From the NCBI RefSeq assembly GCF_013201545.1, contig NZ_CP053746.1:4726501-4790500 (forward strand): 64,000 nucleotides of DNA, read 5' to 3'. The notes beneath the pieces are model-generated. The model saw only the letters and a list, made by a program, of their open reading frames with translations, made no database searches and was not told the origin of the DNA. The DNA comes from Pseudomonas graminis (GTDB taxonomy: Bacteria; Pseudomonadota; Gammaproteobacteria; Pseudomonadales; Pseudomonadaceae). Shown one piece after another: positions 25,993 through 36,356 of this stretch (positions are counted from its first letter, which is position 1; every line of letters begins with the position of its first letter). The translations under genes and the position numbers were made by a program.

Positions 25993-27108
25993 TCATCGGG
26001 TAGCGCGAATACCCGGCAACGCCGCCAACGCCCTGTTCCACACCTGCCGCGTCCTGACCCACGCCACCTCCTGCCAGTCCGGGTCCGCCGGATAGAACTG
26101 CTCCAGCAGCCCTTGCTTGATCCGCCGCCCTGTCTCGTCCAGCGGATCGCCGTGCAGGTGCAGCCAGTGATCATCACGCAAATGCCCATGCACCGCCGCC
26201 CCCGGGTACGTGCCGCACTCGATGACAAACGGCATTAAGTGCACGCCCGGCAGCGCGTCGGGGAGCATCTGCGAGGTGTATCCGGTGGAGGTCGCCGCGA
26301 CACCGGTTGCGCTGATCCGATTGGCGCCGGTGATCAGCGTGAACAACCAGGGCCCGAACAACGCCCTGGCGTCCTCCAGCGCGGGGTAGGCTGACTCGAC
26401 GATGCTCATCAGCATCGGATGACCGTAATCCCCCGCGCCGGTGTGCAGGTCAAAGCAGGCCACCACCTCGGCATCCTGCAAGTACTCCCCGACGATGCTG
26501 CGCAGCGTGCGATTGGACCAGCTCGGCTCGCTGCCGCCGAAAAACAACCCATCGGGGAATGCGTACTGCCCCGCTTCCACTACGGACATCAACCCTGCCC
26601 AGCCCAGCGCATCGATCGCGGCCTGAAACTGCGCATCCGCCTGGTCGCGCTTTGGCCCGCGCAGCTCCTCGCAGGCATAAATGCGGTGGACGTCGCCATA
26701 GGCACGGTTGTCCGGCAATGGTCGGCTGAAGTCCAGGTAGTTGCGGTTCTGATCGAGGTTGTCCTCGTTGACCCGGCGCATCCACGCCGTTCCCCAGGGG
26801 TTGATCAGGTGAATCATCAGGATCGCCACGCCCTCGGGCAATGCGCGTGGATCAAAATCTTCCAGCCAGCGGCTCTGGCAATCGGAACCGTAATAGCCCT
26901 CGACGCCGTGGGTGCCGCTCAACGCCACCAACACCCGCCGCGCCTGCGGATCGCCGAGCCAGGCGACGTCCGTGGCCAGCGTCTCGCCAAAAGGCCCGGC
27001 CAGCGGATGGGCGTATTCGCTCAACCGCGCACCCGCAGTGGTCGCTGCCGCAATGAAGCGCTCGCGAAGCTGGCGATAGCCCGGACGATCAGGAAACAGG
27101 TGGCTCAT
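25993..27108 (-). CDS. DUF2817 / M14-like zinc carboxypeptidase family protein
   Basis: A 371-residue protein of the DUF2817 group, a branch of the M14 carboxypeptidase-like fold. Family signatures are LSGTHGVEGYYGS (the H-x2-E metal pair), HLINPWGTAW, NEDNLDQNRNY, DLHTGAGDYGHP and a late FVIECGTYPG. No signal peptide is seen from ATG 27108, so it is probably cytosolic and may trim peptides or hydrolyse amides; no substrate is known for close relatives. The frame is open to 27294, but the added N-terminus is not family-like. Confidence 0.82.
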   Translation of the reverse strand: MSHLFPDRPGYRQLRERFIAAATTAGARLSEYAHPLAGPFGETLATDVAWLGDPQARRVLVALSGTHGVEGYYGSDCQSRWLEDFDPRALPEGVAILMIHLINPWGTAWMRRVNEDNLDQNRNYLDFSRPLPDNRAYGDVHRIYACEELRGPKRDQADAQFQAAIDALGWAGLMSVVEAGQYAFPDGLFFGGSEPSWSNRTLRSIVGEYLQDAEVVACFDLHTGAGDYGHPMLMSIVESAYPALEDARALFGPWLFTLITGANRISATGVAATSTGYTSQMLPDALPGVHLMPFVIECGTYPGAAVHGHLRDDHWLHLHGDPLDETGRRIKQGLLEQFYPADPDWQEVAWVRTRQVWNRALAALPGIRATR

Positions 27109-28306
27109 GAATGCGCTCCAAAGGGGGTGACACCGCGCGTCCAGGCCCGTACCAGGCAGGCCGAACGCCACGAAGAAGAGACACTGCGTCAGAAATGTTA
27201 CAACCGGACACGTTTTGGCACACTTCTTTCTAGTAATTCTTGAGTGGAACGTCAGTACCACGAAATGCCTAGCGTCCAGCCCAAGCTGCCGCAAGTCTAT
27301 GCTGCCGAACGGTGCGAACCCCGCACCCGTGTGCAGGAACCGGACACTACCCCGTCCGAAACAGTGCAGGACGCCGACCAGAAGTCTGGCGTCCGTCGAT
27401 AAGGAATTCGATTCGTGCCAGACATGCGCCCTTCATACCCCACACGCCAACGCCGCACCTTTCCTTTTCCGCTGCCCCCCTCTGTCAGCGAGCCTGCCGT
27501 CCGTCCCATCTCCCTTCAGCGTTCCGGCTGAAACCCAGCATTAATTTGCTGCAGTGCCCAACATTTTTTTCGTTTCAATGGCTGTCGCTTTTATAGTGAT
27601 CCGGCCGCCACTTTTTATTGTCCTTTTTCGGCACAGATGCGCCCGCGCAAATAACGTTTTAAATAACGAGCAGGAGGAATTGCTGTTGATCCACACACAC
27701 TAAAAACGATCAGTGATCATTTTCAGAAAGTGTGCGCCACTGTTAACAACCCTTCACCCTATGACTGACAAGTCACACTTTCAGGACTTACCACAATGAT
27801 CACCTAAGCACTCACGCACCAACTTGCACCCACTTACTCAAGTTTGGTGCAACGCACATCTGATTGAATCGGAACAGGTCACCTTGCAAGCTCGCGGTGA
27901 ACCTGAGTGGATAGGTTCGTCCCATGGTTCGGCAACTTACCCTGCTTCCATAGAGTGAACAGACCCACCCCTGACGAAATTCGCTAAAAAGTTACAGGAA
28001 TGCGACATCGTCCCTGTACAAGCCAGAAACCGCTGGCTAGAGCCCTGCACTGGCATAGCGGTTGCAATAGCGATGTTCGTTAGCCAGTGACGCTGAAACA
28101 AAGACGCACTTCTTCGTACTCAACAAGCAATCAGGGAACTGCAATGTCGTCTCCATAGCTCACGCTGCCACAGCACTTATAAGAGTGGTTCTTTAGAGAC
28201 CTGTTCTCCCAGGCCTCGTGCTTGCGACAGCACGGACGTCAACTTCAAACAGGGCAACTTGTTTGAACGGACCCTTATTGCCCTTCAACGACCCGAGGGA
28301 GCTTTA
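27109..28306. other. 1.2-kb gene-free region ahead of tonB
   Basis: No convincing gene was found. From about 27540 the sequence becomes AT-rich relative to its neighbours. A weak promoter (TTCGTT-N17-TATAGT, 27569-27597, plus strand), a GATCA-G-TGATC palindrome (27708-27718) and a small hairpin AGCCAG/CTGGCT (28021-28038) are visible. It may hold a long leader or a small RNA for the downstream uptake operon. Confidence 0.5.
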
Positions 28307-29167
28307 ATGAATGACGCGGTAAAAGCGAAAGCCATACCTGACCCGGCGCCGGACGCACTGTCCATGGCCTGGCCGCGTATTCCTTTCAAGGAAAACACAT
28401 CGCGTCCGGGTGAACTAAGCCGGACGCACGTGTTGATATTGATTGCCGCCTCGGTCCTTATTCACGGCGCTATCTGGTGGTATATGCAGACTGCAAAAGC
28501 CGACGTCCCGGAAGTTGCGCCGCAAGTGCCCGAGATGACCGTGGAATTGACCAGCCCGACACCGCCGACCCCGGAGCCGCCGCCACCGCCGCCTCCACCT
28601 GAACCGCCGCCACCGCCCCCGCCGCCCCCTGAACCGGAGCAACCGGTCGAGGACCCCGACGCGGTCAAGCCGCCGCCGAAACCGGTGGAGAAGCCTGTCG
28701 AGAAGCCGGTGGAAAAACCCAAGGTCGAGAAGCCCAAGCCGGTGAAGAAACCCGAACCGGTGAAAAAGCCGACACCGCCTGCGCCTGCTGCACCGGCTAC
28801 GCCGAGCCCGCCTGCGCCCGCCACACCGTCGCCATCCCCCGCACCGCCAGCGCCTGCTGCGGCCCCGGCGGCACCGGTCAAGGAATCGGCGGCGATTTCC
28901 GGGCTCGCCAGCCTGGGCAACCCGCCACCGGAATACCCCGGCGCGGCGCTGCGCAAAGGCATGGAAGGCCGCGTGATCCTGCGCATCAAGGTGCTGCCCA
29001 ACGGCCGTGCCGGCACGGTCGAGGTGACCAAATCCAGCGGCAAACAGGTGCTGGACGATGCGGCGGTAGAGACGGTGCGCAACTGGAAGTTTGTTCCGGC
29101 CAAGCGCGGTGACACCCCGATCGAAGGCTTCGCAACGCAAACCATCGACTTCAAGCTGCCCGAATGA
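28307..29167 (+). CDS. tonB: TonB energy-transducing protein
   Basis: A 286-residue TonB that links the inner-membrane ExbB-ExbD motor to outer-membrane receptors. One membrane helix (about 40-58, LILIAASVLIHGAIWWYM) is followed by a periplasm-spanning Pro-Glu/Pro-Lys region (about 80-190) and a C-terminal TonB domain (YPGAALRKGMEGRVILRIKV onward, about 205-286). ATG 28307 with GAGGGAG upstream is preferred over 28259. It heads tonB-exbB-exbD and lies just before a receptor and a Yej-type transporter, so it probably serves that receptor in particular. Confidence 0.92.
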   Translation: MNDAVKAKAIPDPAPDALSMAWPRIPFKENTSRPGELSRTHVLILIAASVLIHGAIWWYMQTAKADVPEVAPQVPEMTVELTSPTPPTPEPPPPPPPPEPPPPPPPPPEPEQPVEDPDAVKPPPKPVEKPVEKPVEKPKVEKPKPVKKPEPVKKPTPPAPAAPATPSPPAPATPSPSPAPPAPAAAPAAPVKESAAISGLASLGNPPPEYPGAALRKGMEGRVILRIKVLPNGRAGTVEVTKSSGKQVLDDAAVETVRNWKFVPAKRGDTPIEGFATQTIDFKLPE

Positions 29168-29219
29168 ACCCGGTCAGCCCATCAACAACAACTCTTTATA
29201 TAGCGGGTGAGGTGTAACC

Positions 29220-29927
29220 ATGAACGAATCGATCTCTTCGATGATTGTCCCCGGCGTACTCTGGGCGCTGGTGGTGTTTTCGGTGCTGAGCTGGGGGCTG
29301 CTGCTGATCAAATCCGCACAGTACTTGCGCTTAAAGACCCAGAACAAACAGTTCGCCAAAGCGTTCTGGGCAGCGCCGGATCTGCTCACCGCCGCCGAGC
29401 ATTCCAGCCAGTACCCGGGATCACTGGCGCGGATCGCCAACAGCGGATTCGAAGCCATGGCGGTCGACGAAACACCGCGCAACACCCAGCAGCTCGCCCA
29501 CACCATCAACCGCTCCGACCGCCTGGAACGCAACCTGCGCCAGCAGATCCAGAAAGAACGCCGCGCACTTGAAGCCGGTCAGGCCATCCTCGCCAGTATC
29601 GGCAGCACGGCGCCGTTCATCGGCCTGTTCGGGACGGTCTGGGGGATCATGGAAGCACTGCAAAGCATCGGCGCCAGCGGTTCGGCGAGCCTGGAAACCG
29701 TGGCCGGCCCCATCGGTCACGCCCTGATTGCCACCGGGGTCGGCATCGCCGTCGCGGTCCCGGCAGTGCTGATCTACAACTTCTTCCTACGCCGCCTCAA
29801 GCTCGCCGTCGCCGACATGGATGATTTCGCCCACGATTTCGACGCCCTCGCCCAGCGCAGCGCCTTTAGCATCAACCGTCAGGCCATCGCCAGCAAACAC
29901 AGCCAGGCTGTGCGGGAGGCGAGCTGA
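29220..29927 (+). CDS. exbB: ExbB/TolQ-type proton channel subunit
   Basis: A 235-residue inner-membrane protein of the MotA/TolQ/ExbB family. The first helix (about 10-30) is followed by a cytosolic loop and then two helices containing ASIGSTAPFIGLFGTVWGIMEAL and GPIGHALIATGVGIAVAVPAVLIYN, the proton-channel segments. It lacks the long N-terminal periplasmic extension of some Pseudomonas ExbB proteins. Its TGA overlaps the exbD ATG, giving coupled translation. Confidence 0.92.
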   Translation: MNESISSMIVPGVLWALVVFSVLSWGLLLIKSAQYLRLKTQNKQFAKAFWAAPDLLTAAEHSSQYPGSLARIANSGFEAMAVDETPRNTQQLAHTINRSDRLERNLRQQIQKERRALEAGQAILASIGSTAPFIGLFGTVWGIMEALQSIGASGSASLETVAGPIGHALIATGVGIAVAVPAVLIYNFFLRRLKLAVADMDDFAHDFDALAQRSAFSINRQAIASKHSQAVREAS

Positions 29928-30328
29928 TGTCGTTCTCCACCCAAGACAGCGATGAAGTGCTCAGCGAAATGAACGTCACGCCGCTGGTGGACGTGATGCT
30001 CGTGCTGCTGGTGGTGTTCATCGTCACCGCGCCACTGATGACCAACGCGATCAAGGTCAACCTGCCGAAAACCGACGCCGTCGCCGCCGCTGACAAAAAA
30101 GACCCGGTGGTGGTCAGCGTCGACCAGGACGGCAAGTTCTACCTGGCCAAATCCGAAGTCGCGCCGGAATCCCTGGAGATCAGCCTCAAGGACGTCAAGG
30201 CCAAGGACCCGGAGGTGCGCGTGCAATTGCAGGCCGACACCAACGTCAACTACGGCCAGGTCGCCAAGGCGATGGCGTCGATCGAGCGCTCGGGCATCAC
30301 CAAAATTTCAGTGATGACCTCGAAATGA
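29927..30328 (+). CDS. exbD: ExbD/TolR-type proton channel subunit
   Basis: A 133-residue protein with one membrane helix near the N-terminus containing the essential aspartate (NVTPLVDVMLVLLVVFIVTAP) and a small periplasmic domain. Together with ExbB it uses the proton gradient to energise TonB. It overlaps exbB by one base (TGATG). The 216-base gap before the receptor gene contains small imperfect hairpins, so the receptor may have its own promoter or may be reached by read-through. Confidence 0.93.
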   Translation: MSFSTQDSDEVLSEMNVTPLVDVMLVLLVVFIVTAPLMTNAIKVNLPKTDAVAAADKKDPVVVSVDQDGKFYLAKSEVAPESLEISLKDVKAKDPEVRVQLQADTNVNYGQVAKAMASIERSGITKISVMTSK

Positions 30329-30544
30329 TTGGCCCATGACCCGCCGTTGATCTGCACTTGAAGCAGACGCCGCACCCGCTGCGGTGCTGCTCACCCTACT
30401 CCCGATTCACCGCCGTCCGGGTTTTTGCCCCGGAGGGGAGCGGCTTGCTTGAAATAAGGAAATTCCCGACCGCTACCACCGCGTCGGAGCAACGAGGGCT
30501 CACAAGGCCATTTCAATAACATCTGGACTAAGTCGGAAACTACC

Positions 30545-33283
30545 ATGCTGATGAGCTTTCCCGGTTTTACCCTCAAGCCCCTTGTTGTTGCCGTACAACG
30601 CCACCCTCGTGCGCTGATTTGCGCACTGGCGGTCGGCATGAGCCCGGCCTATGGCGCCGACAGCACGGACAGCGCAGCCGAGGCCGCGACCGGCAGTGAA
30701 GCCGCTGTGCCCGCTGCAGCGGTGGCTGCCGCGCCGGCGACCACCCAGCTCAAACGGGTGGAAGTGACTGGTTCGGCGGTGCGCCGGGCCGATGCGGAAA
30801 CCGCCGTGCCGGTGACCATCCTGCGCGCCGACGAGCTGAAGAAACAGGGCGTGACCACCACCGAACAGATGGTCCAGCGCATCACCGGCAGTCAGTCGAT
30901 GATGAACAGCGCAGGCTCGGTCGGCGCCTCCACCGGCGGCGCGTCCTATGCCGACATGCGCGGCATCGGCGCCAACAAAACCCTGATCCTGCTCAACGGC
31001 CGCCGTCTGGCCAACAACGCCTTGTCCGGCGTCGGCACGCCCAACGGCAGCGCCATCGACCTGAACATGATTCCGTTCGCCGCCATCGACCGCATCGAAG
31101 TGCTGCGCGACGGTGCCTCGGCGCTGTACGGCACCGACGCCATCGGCGGGGTGATCAACTTCATCACCAAGAAGTCGCTGACCGACGGCACCCTGAGCCT
31201 CGGCGGCGACACCCCGACCGCCAGCGGCGGCGGCGCCAGCAAGGATGTCAGCGCCAGCTGGGGTTTCGGTGACCTGGACGAAGACCGTTTCAACGTCATG
31301 GGCGTGTTCAACTACAACAAGCAGCAGAACCTCGACGCCAACGACCGCTCTTTCGATAAGGATTACGTCCCGGGCCGTGGCCTCAATCAGACCTCCGGCA
31401 CGGCGTACCCTGGCAACTACTATCAGGGCAACAACAGCAGCAACCCCCTCGCGCCGAACTGCGCCGGACCGGGCCTGGTGAGCGTGAACGGGCTGTGCCG
31501 GTTCAGCACCCGCGATTACATCGACCTGGTGCCGCAGACCGAGAAGACCTCGTTCTTCGGTCGCGCCACCGGCAAGCTGGCCGAAGACCACAACGTCAGC
31601 CTCGAATACTTCTTTGCGCGCAACAACAACGCCACCAGCATCGGCCCGGCGCCGTTGACCGGCCTGAGCATCGACCCGTCGTCGCCCTACTACCCGGGCA
31701 ACGGCATCACACCCGGCCCGAACAATTTTGCCCTCGACCCGACCCAGCCGGTGGATACCGCCTGGCGTGAAACGGCCGCCGGCCCCCGTGGCAGCAAGGA
31801 CCAGAACACCAACCAGCGCCTGCTGCTGACCTTCGACGGCACCGTCGGCGGCTGGGATTACAACCTCGGCGCCAACTACAACCAGAGCAAGGTCGTGTCC
31901 AGCGTGACCTCGGGCTATGTCAGTGACTCCGCCCTCAAGGCGGGCCTGGCCAGCGGTCTGCTCAACCCGTTCGGCCCGCAATCGGCGGCGGGTCAGCAGT
32001 TCATCGACGACGCCGCGTACCACGGCGAATACTCCACCGCCGTTGGCCGTGTCTACGGGGTGGATGGACGTATTAGCCGCGAGATCGGCAACTGGTTCGG
32101 TGCCGGCGAATCCGGCCTGGCCCTGGGCGGCGAATACCGCAAGGAAAAGCTGCACCAGAACTACGAAGACTTCGTCGACGACATCAACAGCCTGGGCCTC
32201 GATTCGGCAGGCTCGGTGTCCGGCGATCGCACCGTCAAGGCCGAATACGCCGAGCTCAACGTCCCCGTCATCGACAGCCTGGAACTGACGGCCGCCGTGC
32301 GGCACGACAAATACAGCGACTTCGGCAGCACCACCAATCCGAAATACTCGTTCCGCTTCCAGCCGTTCAAAGAGCTGGTCATGCGCGGTGCGTACAGCGA
32401 AGGCTTCCGCGCGCCGTCGCTGTATGAGCTGTATGCCCCGCAAAGCCTGGCCTACAGCCAGGGTTACTACGATGACCCGACGCTTTGCGCGGGCGGTACC
32501 GTACAACCGGGCGGTCAGGCCGGGCGGGACTGTAATCAGCAGTTCCTCAACCGCAGCGGCGGCAACGCGAGCCTGTCCCCGGAGAAAGCCCGCAACGTGA
32601 CCCTGGGCTTCGTTTATCAACCGATGAACAACCTCTCCATGGGCCTGGATTTCTGGTGGATTCACATCTCCAACCAGATCCAGTCGTTTCCTGAATCCAC
32701 TGTGTTCGACCAGTCGGATCTGTATGGCGACCGCATTATCCGCAACGCCGACGGCTCCATCGCCAACATCGTGACGGGCAACTCCAACCTGGGCATCGTC
32801 AAGACCAACGGTGTCGACGTGACCCTGGACTACCGCTTCCCGAACACGCCGTATGGCCAGTTCGGTCTGGGGCTGACCGGTACGTACGTCAATCGCTACG
32901 ACTTCCAGAACATCATCGACGGTCCGTACACCGACAAGGTCGGCGACTTCCAGGGTGATGGCGTGATCGCGCGCTGGAAACACGTGCTGATCGGCAGCTG
33001 GACCCTCGGCGACAGCCGTGCCTCCCTGACCAACCGCTTCACCAGCGGCTACAACGACTACGACCGCAGCACCAACGGCACCGTACCGTCGTACTCGCTG
33101 TGGGACCTGTCGGTGGGCCACACCTTCGAGAAGGTGCTGGACGTCGATGCCGGCGTACGCAACCTGTTCGACCGCGACCCGCCGTTCACCAACCAGGCCT
33201 ACAACTTCCAGTCCGGCTATGACCCTCGTTACGCCGATCCACTGGGCCGCACGCTGTTTGCGCGGGCGACGTATCACTTCTAA
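30545..33283 (+). CDS. TonB-dependent outer-membrane receptor
   Basis: A 912-residue receptor of the group with the plug signature RGIGANKTLILLNGRRLANN. A signal peptide (about 1-37, ending AYG), a low-complexity alanine linker, a TonB-box-like RVEVTGSAVRRADAE segment, a plug domain (about 75-205) and a large barrel ending in the outer-membrane signature ARATYHF are visible. It lacks an N-terminal STN domain, so direct transmembrane signalling is not expected. It sits between TonB-ExbBD and a Yej-type peptide transporter, suggesting that the ligand is a peptide or peptide-like compound (perhaps metal-loaded) rather than a classical siderophore. The ligand itself is unknown. Confidence 0.9.
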   Translation: MLMSFPGFTLKPLVVAVQRHPRALICALAVGMSPAYGADSTDSAAEAATGSEAAVPAAAVAAAPATTQLKRVEVTGSAVRRADAETAVPVTILRADELKKQGVTTTEQMVQRITGSQSMMNSAGSVGASTGGASYADMRGIGANKTLILLNGRRLANNALSGVGTPNGSAIDLNMIPFAAIDRIEVLRDGASALYGTDAIGGVINFITKKSLTDGTLSLGGDTPTASGGGASKDVSASWGFGDLDEDRFNVMGVFNYNKQQNLDANDRSFDKDYVPGRGLNQTSGTAYPGNYYQGNNSSNPLAPNCAGPGLVSVNGLCRFSTRDYIDLVPQTEKTSFFGRATGKLAEDHNVSLEYFFARNNNATSIGPAPLTGLSIDPSSPYYPGNGITPGPNNFALDPTQPVDTAWRETAAGPRGSKDQNTNQRLLLTFDGTVGGWDYNLGANYNQSKVVSSVTSGYVSDSALKAGLASGLLNPFGPQSAAGQQFIDDAAYHGEYSTAVGRVYGVDGRISREIGNWFGAGESGLALGGEYRKEKLHQNYEDFVDDINSLGLDSAGSVSGDRTVKAEYAELNVPVIDSLELTAAVRHDKYSDFGSTTNPKYSFRFQPFKELVMRGAYSEGFRAPSLYELYAPQSLAYSQGYYDDPTLCAGGTVQPGGQAGRDCNQQFLNRSGGNASLSPEKARNVTLGFVYQPMNNLSMGLDFWWIHISNQIQSFPESTVFDQSDLYGDRIIRNADGSIANIVTGNSNLGIVKTNGVDVTLDYRFPNTPYGQFGLGLTGTYVNRYDFQNIIDGPYTDKVGDFQGDGVIARWKHVLIGSWTLGDSRASLTNRFTSGYNDYDRSTNGTVPSYSLWDLSVGHTFEKVLDVDAGVRNLFDRDPPFTNQAYNFQSGYDPRYADPLGRTLFARATYHF

Positions 33284-33291
33284 GCGCTAAT

Positions 33292-33323
33292 GCCCGACGC
33301 GCCACTCCTGCGGCGCGTCGGGC
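33292..33323 (+). promoter_or_regulatory. 12-bp perfect hairpin between receptor and yejA
   Basis: GCCCGACGCGCC and GGCGCGTCGGGC pair exactly around an 8-base loop, starting 9 bases after the receptor stop. No T-run follows, so it is more likely an RNA-stabilising or attenuating hairpin that sets different expression of receptor and transporter than a full terminator. Confidence 0.6.
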
Positions 33324-33343
33324 TGCTCACAAGGATTGTCCGC

Positions 33344-35284
33344 ATGTCTGCCACCCCCTTTTCCTTGCCACGCCGCTTGCCGGGCGTGGCACTGCTGTAC
33401 ACGGTGCTGTTTTTTACTTCGCTGCTGTCCGGCGCTCCTCAGGTTTTCGCCGCACCGGTGCACGCGCTGACCGTTTATGGTGAAGCGCCGAAATACGCCG
33501 CTGATTTCCAGCACTTTGATTACGTCGACCCCGACGCGCCCAAAGGCGGTTCAATGAGCCGCGCGTCCGAGGAGATCGGCCAGTTCAACTACCTCACGCC
33601 CTACGTAGACCAGGGGATTTCCGTGAGCCAGATCGATACGTGGGTGTATGCGCCACTGGCCTACCGCTCACTGGACGAGCCCTACACCGTGTACGGGCTG
33701 GTCGCCGAGAAGATGGAACGCGACCCCGACAACCTCTGGGTGCGCTTCTACCTGAACCCCAAGGCGCGCTTCGATGACGGCACGCCGATCACCGCCGAAG
33801 ACGTGCGCTACACCTGGCAAACCCTGATCACCAAGGGCAGCTTCAGCTATCGACCGCTCTACGCCGACGTCAAGGACGCGGTCATCGAAGCGCCGGGGCA
33901 GATCCGCTTCGATTTCAAGACCGGCACCAACCGCACCCTCGCCCTGGACCTCGCCAGCCTTCGCATCCTGCCCGAGCACTGGTGGAAGACCCGCGACTTC
34001 ACCAAGGGCGGCGGCTTCGAACCGCCGTTGGGCAGCGGGCCGTACCGGGTCTCGCGGGTCGACGCCGGGCGCAGCGTCAGCTTCGAGCGGGTCAAGGACT
34101 GGTGGGGCAAAGACCTGCCGGTCAGCCGTGGGCTCTACAACTTCGACGCGCTGACGGTGAATTTCTATGGCGATGTCGACGTGGCCCGTCAGTTGGTCCA
34201 GGCCGGCAACTTTGATTACAACCGCGAGTTCTCCTCGGCCGGCTATGTCGTCGGCTACACCGCGCCGAGCCTGCAGGACGGCCGTCTGCGAAAGACCATT
34301 CTGGCCAAGCGCCGCCCGGTGGCCGGTCAGGGCTTCGTGTTCAATCTCGACAAGCCGATGTTCCAGGACCGGCGCGTGCGGGAAGCCCTGGCGATGCTCT
34401 GGGATTTCGAATGGGTCAACGGCCAGATCATGCGCAACTTCTATGTGCGCGAACAAACCTACTTCCCGAAAAGCGAAATGGCTGCCACCGAGCTGCCCGA
34501 CGCCCAGGAGCTGAGCATTCTCGAGCCCTTGCGCGGGCAGGTGCCGGACGAAGTCTTCAATCAGGTCTGGCGCGCACCGAAGACTGACGGCAGCGGCTAC
34601 ATCCGCGACAAGCAGCTCAAGGCCCTGAAGCTGTTGGCAGATGCCGGCTGGCACGCGAAAAACAACCGGCTGGTGAACGCCGCCGGTCAGCCGCTGGAGT
34701 TTTCCTTCCTCGACGGCCAGGGCGGTTTCGAACGGCTGGTGCTGCCGTACAAGCGCGTGCTCGCGCAGATCGGCATCACCCTGAATTTTCGTCGCGTGGA
34801 CTCGGCGCAGTACATGAACCGATTGAACGCGCGGGACTACGACATGATCGTGGTCACCCTGCCCAGCAACGGCAATCCGATCCTCTCCCCCGGCCGCGAG
34901 CTGTACAACCTGTTCGGCTCGCAGAGCGCCCGGCAAGTCGGCAGCTCCAACGCCATGGTGCTGCGCAACCCCGCGATCGACCGCCTGATCGACGGCCTGG
35001 TCGCGTCCAATAACCGCAACGACATGCTGCATTACGCGCGGGCGCTGGATCGGGTCCTGCTCTGGGGTTTCTACATGATTCCGAACTACTACTCCCAGGG
35101 CACACCGGTGGTCTATGCCAACCGCTTTGGCAAGCCGGCGATCGAGCCGATCTACGACGTCGGCCTGGAAAGCTGGTGGGAAGTCAGCCGGGTGCCGCTG
35201 ACCGACGTGCAAATGGCCGCGCGTCCGGCGCCGCAGAGCAGCGTCGCGAATACCCATGCTGCACCGATAGCGGAGGGCCAGTGA
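33344..35284 (+). CDS. yejA: Peptide-type ABC transporter substrate-binding protein (YejA-like)
   Basis: A 646-residue periplasmic binding protein of solute-binding family 5, subgroup YejA. A signal peptide (about 1-36, ending VFAAP) precedes [30 protein letters not shown], the YejA-type start, then [14 protein letters not shown] and GSGPYRV. YejA homologues bring in oligopeptides and peptide-like antibiotics such as microcin C. The start at 33344 has AAGGA upstream; the longer frame from 33290 would begin inside the hairpin. yejB starts two bases after its stop region, so yejABEF is one operon. Confidence 0.88.
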   Translation: MSATPFSLPRRLPGVALLYTVLFFTSLLSGAPQVFAAPVHALTVYGEAPKYAADFQHFDYVDPDAPKGGSMSRASEEIGQFNYLTPYVDQGISVSQIDTWVYAPLAYRSLDEPYTVYGLVAEKMERDPDNLWVRFYLNPKARFDDGTPITAEDVRYTWQTLITKGSFSYRPLYADVKDAVIEAPGQIRFDFKTGTNRTLALDLASLRILPEHWWKTRDFTKGGGFEPPLGSGPYRVSRVDAGRSVSFERVKDWWGKDLPVSRGLYNFDALTVNFYGDVDVARQLVQAGNFDYNREFSSAGYVVGYTAPSLQDGRLRKTILAKRRPVAGQGFVFNLDKPMFQDRRVREALAMLWDFEWVNGQIMRNFYVREQTYFPKSEMAATELPDAQELSILEPLRGQVPDEVFNQVWRAPKTDGSGYIRDKQLKALKLLADAGWHAKNNRLVNAAGQPLEFSFLDGQGGFERLVLPYKRVLAQIGITLNFRRVDSAQYMNRLNARDYDMIVVTLPSNGNPILSPGRELYNLFGSQSARQVGSSNAMVLRNPAIDRLIDGLVASNNRNDMLHYARALDRVLLWGFYMIPNYYSQGTPVVYANRFGKPAIEPIYDVGLESWWEVSRVPLTDVQMAARPAPQSSVANTHAAPIAEGQ

Positions 35285-35285
35285 C

Positions 35286-36356
35286 ATGCTCGCCTACACC
35301 CTGCGTCGCCTGTTGCTGATCATCCCCACGCTGCTGTGCATTCTGGTGGTCAATTTCCTCATCGTGCAGGCCGCACCGGGCGGCCCCGTCGAACAAGCCA
35401 TCGCCCGCGTCCAAGGCATGGGCCCAACGGGCGGGTTGGGTGGCGGTGGGGGCGAAGTCGCGGCCACCGGCGGGATCAGTCGGGGCGCCCAAGGCCTGGA
35501 CCCTGAACTGGTGGAAGCGATCAAGCATCAATACGGTTTCGACAAGCCGCTGCACGAGCGGCTGTGGCTGATGCTGACCCATTACGCCCAGCTGGATTTC
35601 GGCAGCAGTTTCTTCCGCGGCGCGACGGTGACCGGGCTGATTGTGCAAAAACTGCCGGTGACGATCTCCCTGGGGCTGTGGGCGACACTCATCACGTACC
35701 TGATCTCGATTCCGCTGGGCATCCGCAAGGCCGTGCTGCATGGCAGCCGTTTCGACGTCTGGAGCAGCACGGTGATCATCATCGGCTACGCCATCCCGGC
35801 GTTTCTGTTCGCCATTCTGCTGATCGTGGTGTTTGCCGGCGGCAGCTACTGGAGCTGGTTTCCGGCCCAGGGGCTGTTCTCCGACGACTTCGACAGTCTC
35901 TCGCCGCTGGGCAAGCTGCGCGATTACCTCTGGCATCTGGTGCTCCCGGTCAGCGCGCTGGTCATCGGCGGCTTCGCGACCCTGACCATCCTCACCAAAA
36001 ACAGCTTCCTCAACGAGATCGGCCGCCAGTACGTGGTCACCGCCCGGGCCAAGGGCCTCAGCGAGCAGCGCGTGCTCTACGGCCATGTGTTCCGCAACGC
36101 CATGCTGCTGGTGGTGGCGGGCATTCCTCAGGCGCTGATCGAGGTGTTCTTCGCCGGCTCGCTGCTGATCGAAACCATCTTCGGCCTCGATGGCATCGGC
36201 CGCATGAGCTACGAAGCGGCGGTGTCCAGGGATTACCCGGTGGTCTTCGGCACGCTGTTCCTGTTCACGCTGTTCGGCCTGTTGATCAAGCTGGTGGGCG
36301 ACCTGTGCTACACGCTGGTCGACCCGCGCATCGACTTTTCCGCGAGGAGCGCCTGA
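35286..36356 (+). CDS. yejB: ABC transporter permease (YejB-like)
   Basis: A 356-residue inner-membrane permease of the DppB/OppB class. Six membrane helices, an N-terminal [29 protein letters not shown] typical of YejB, and the EAA loop [27 protein letters not shown] that contacts the ATPase. The glycine-rich stretch near residues 45-60 is a loop seen in YejB but not in OppB. GGAGG lies upstream of ATG 35286. The stop overlaps the yejE start (TGATG). Confidence 0.9.
   Translation: MLAYTLRRLLLIIPTLLCILVVNFLIVQAAPGGPVEQAIARVQGMGPTGGLGGGGGEVAATGGISRGAQGLDPELVEAIKHQYGFDKPLHERLWLMLTHYAQLDFGSSFFRGATVTGLIVQKLPVTISLGLWATLITYLISIPLGIRKAVLHGSRFDVWSSTVIIIGYAIPAFLFAILLIVVFAGGSYWSWFPAQGLFSDDFDSLSPLGKLRDYLWHLVLPVSALVIGGFATLTILTKNSFLNEIGRQYVVTARAKGLSEQRVLYGHVFRNAMLLVVAGIPQALIEVFFAGSLLIETIFGLDGIGRMSYEAAVSRDYPVVFGTLFLFTLFGLLIKLVGDLCYTLVDPRIDFSARSA

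Noticed and set aside
27215..27544. A 109-residue open frame in the gap before tonB
   Set aside because: No ribosome-binding site, no motif, Pro/Ser/Cys-rich composition unlike neighbouring proteins; treated as non-coding.
27700..27740. Fur box ahead of the TonB operon
   Set aside because: The GATCAGTGATCATTTTC stretch only loosely resembles GATAAT triplets; not enough to claim Fur control.
30500..33277. A 925-residue open frame on the minus strand
   Set aside because: Antisense to the TonB-dependent receptor, Val/Gly/Ala-rich without domains; a shadow frame.
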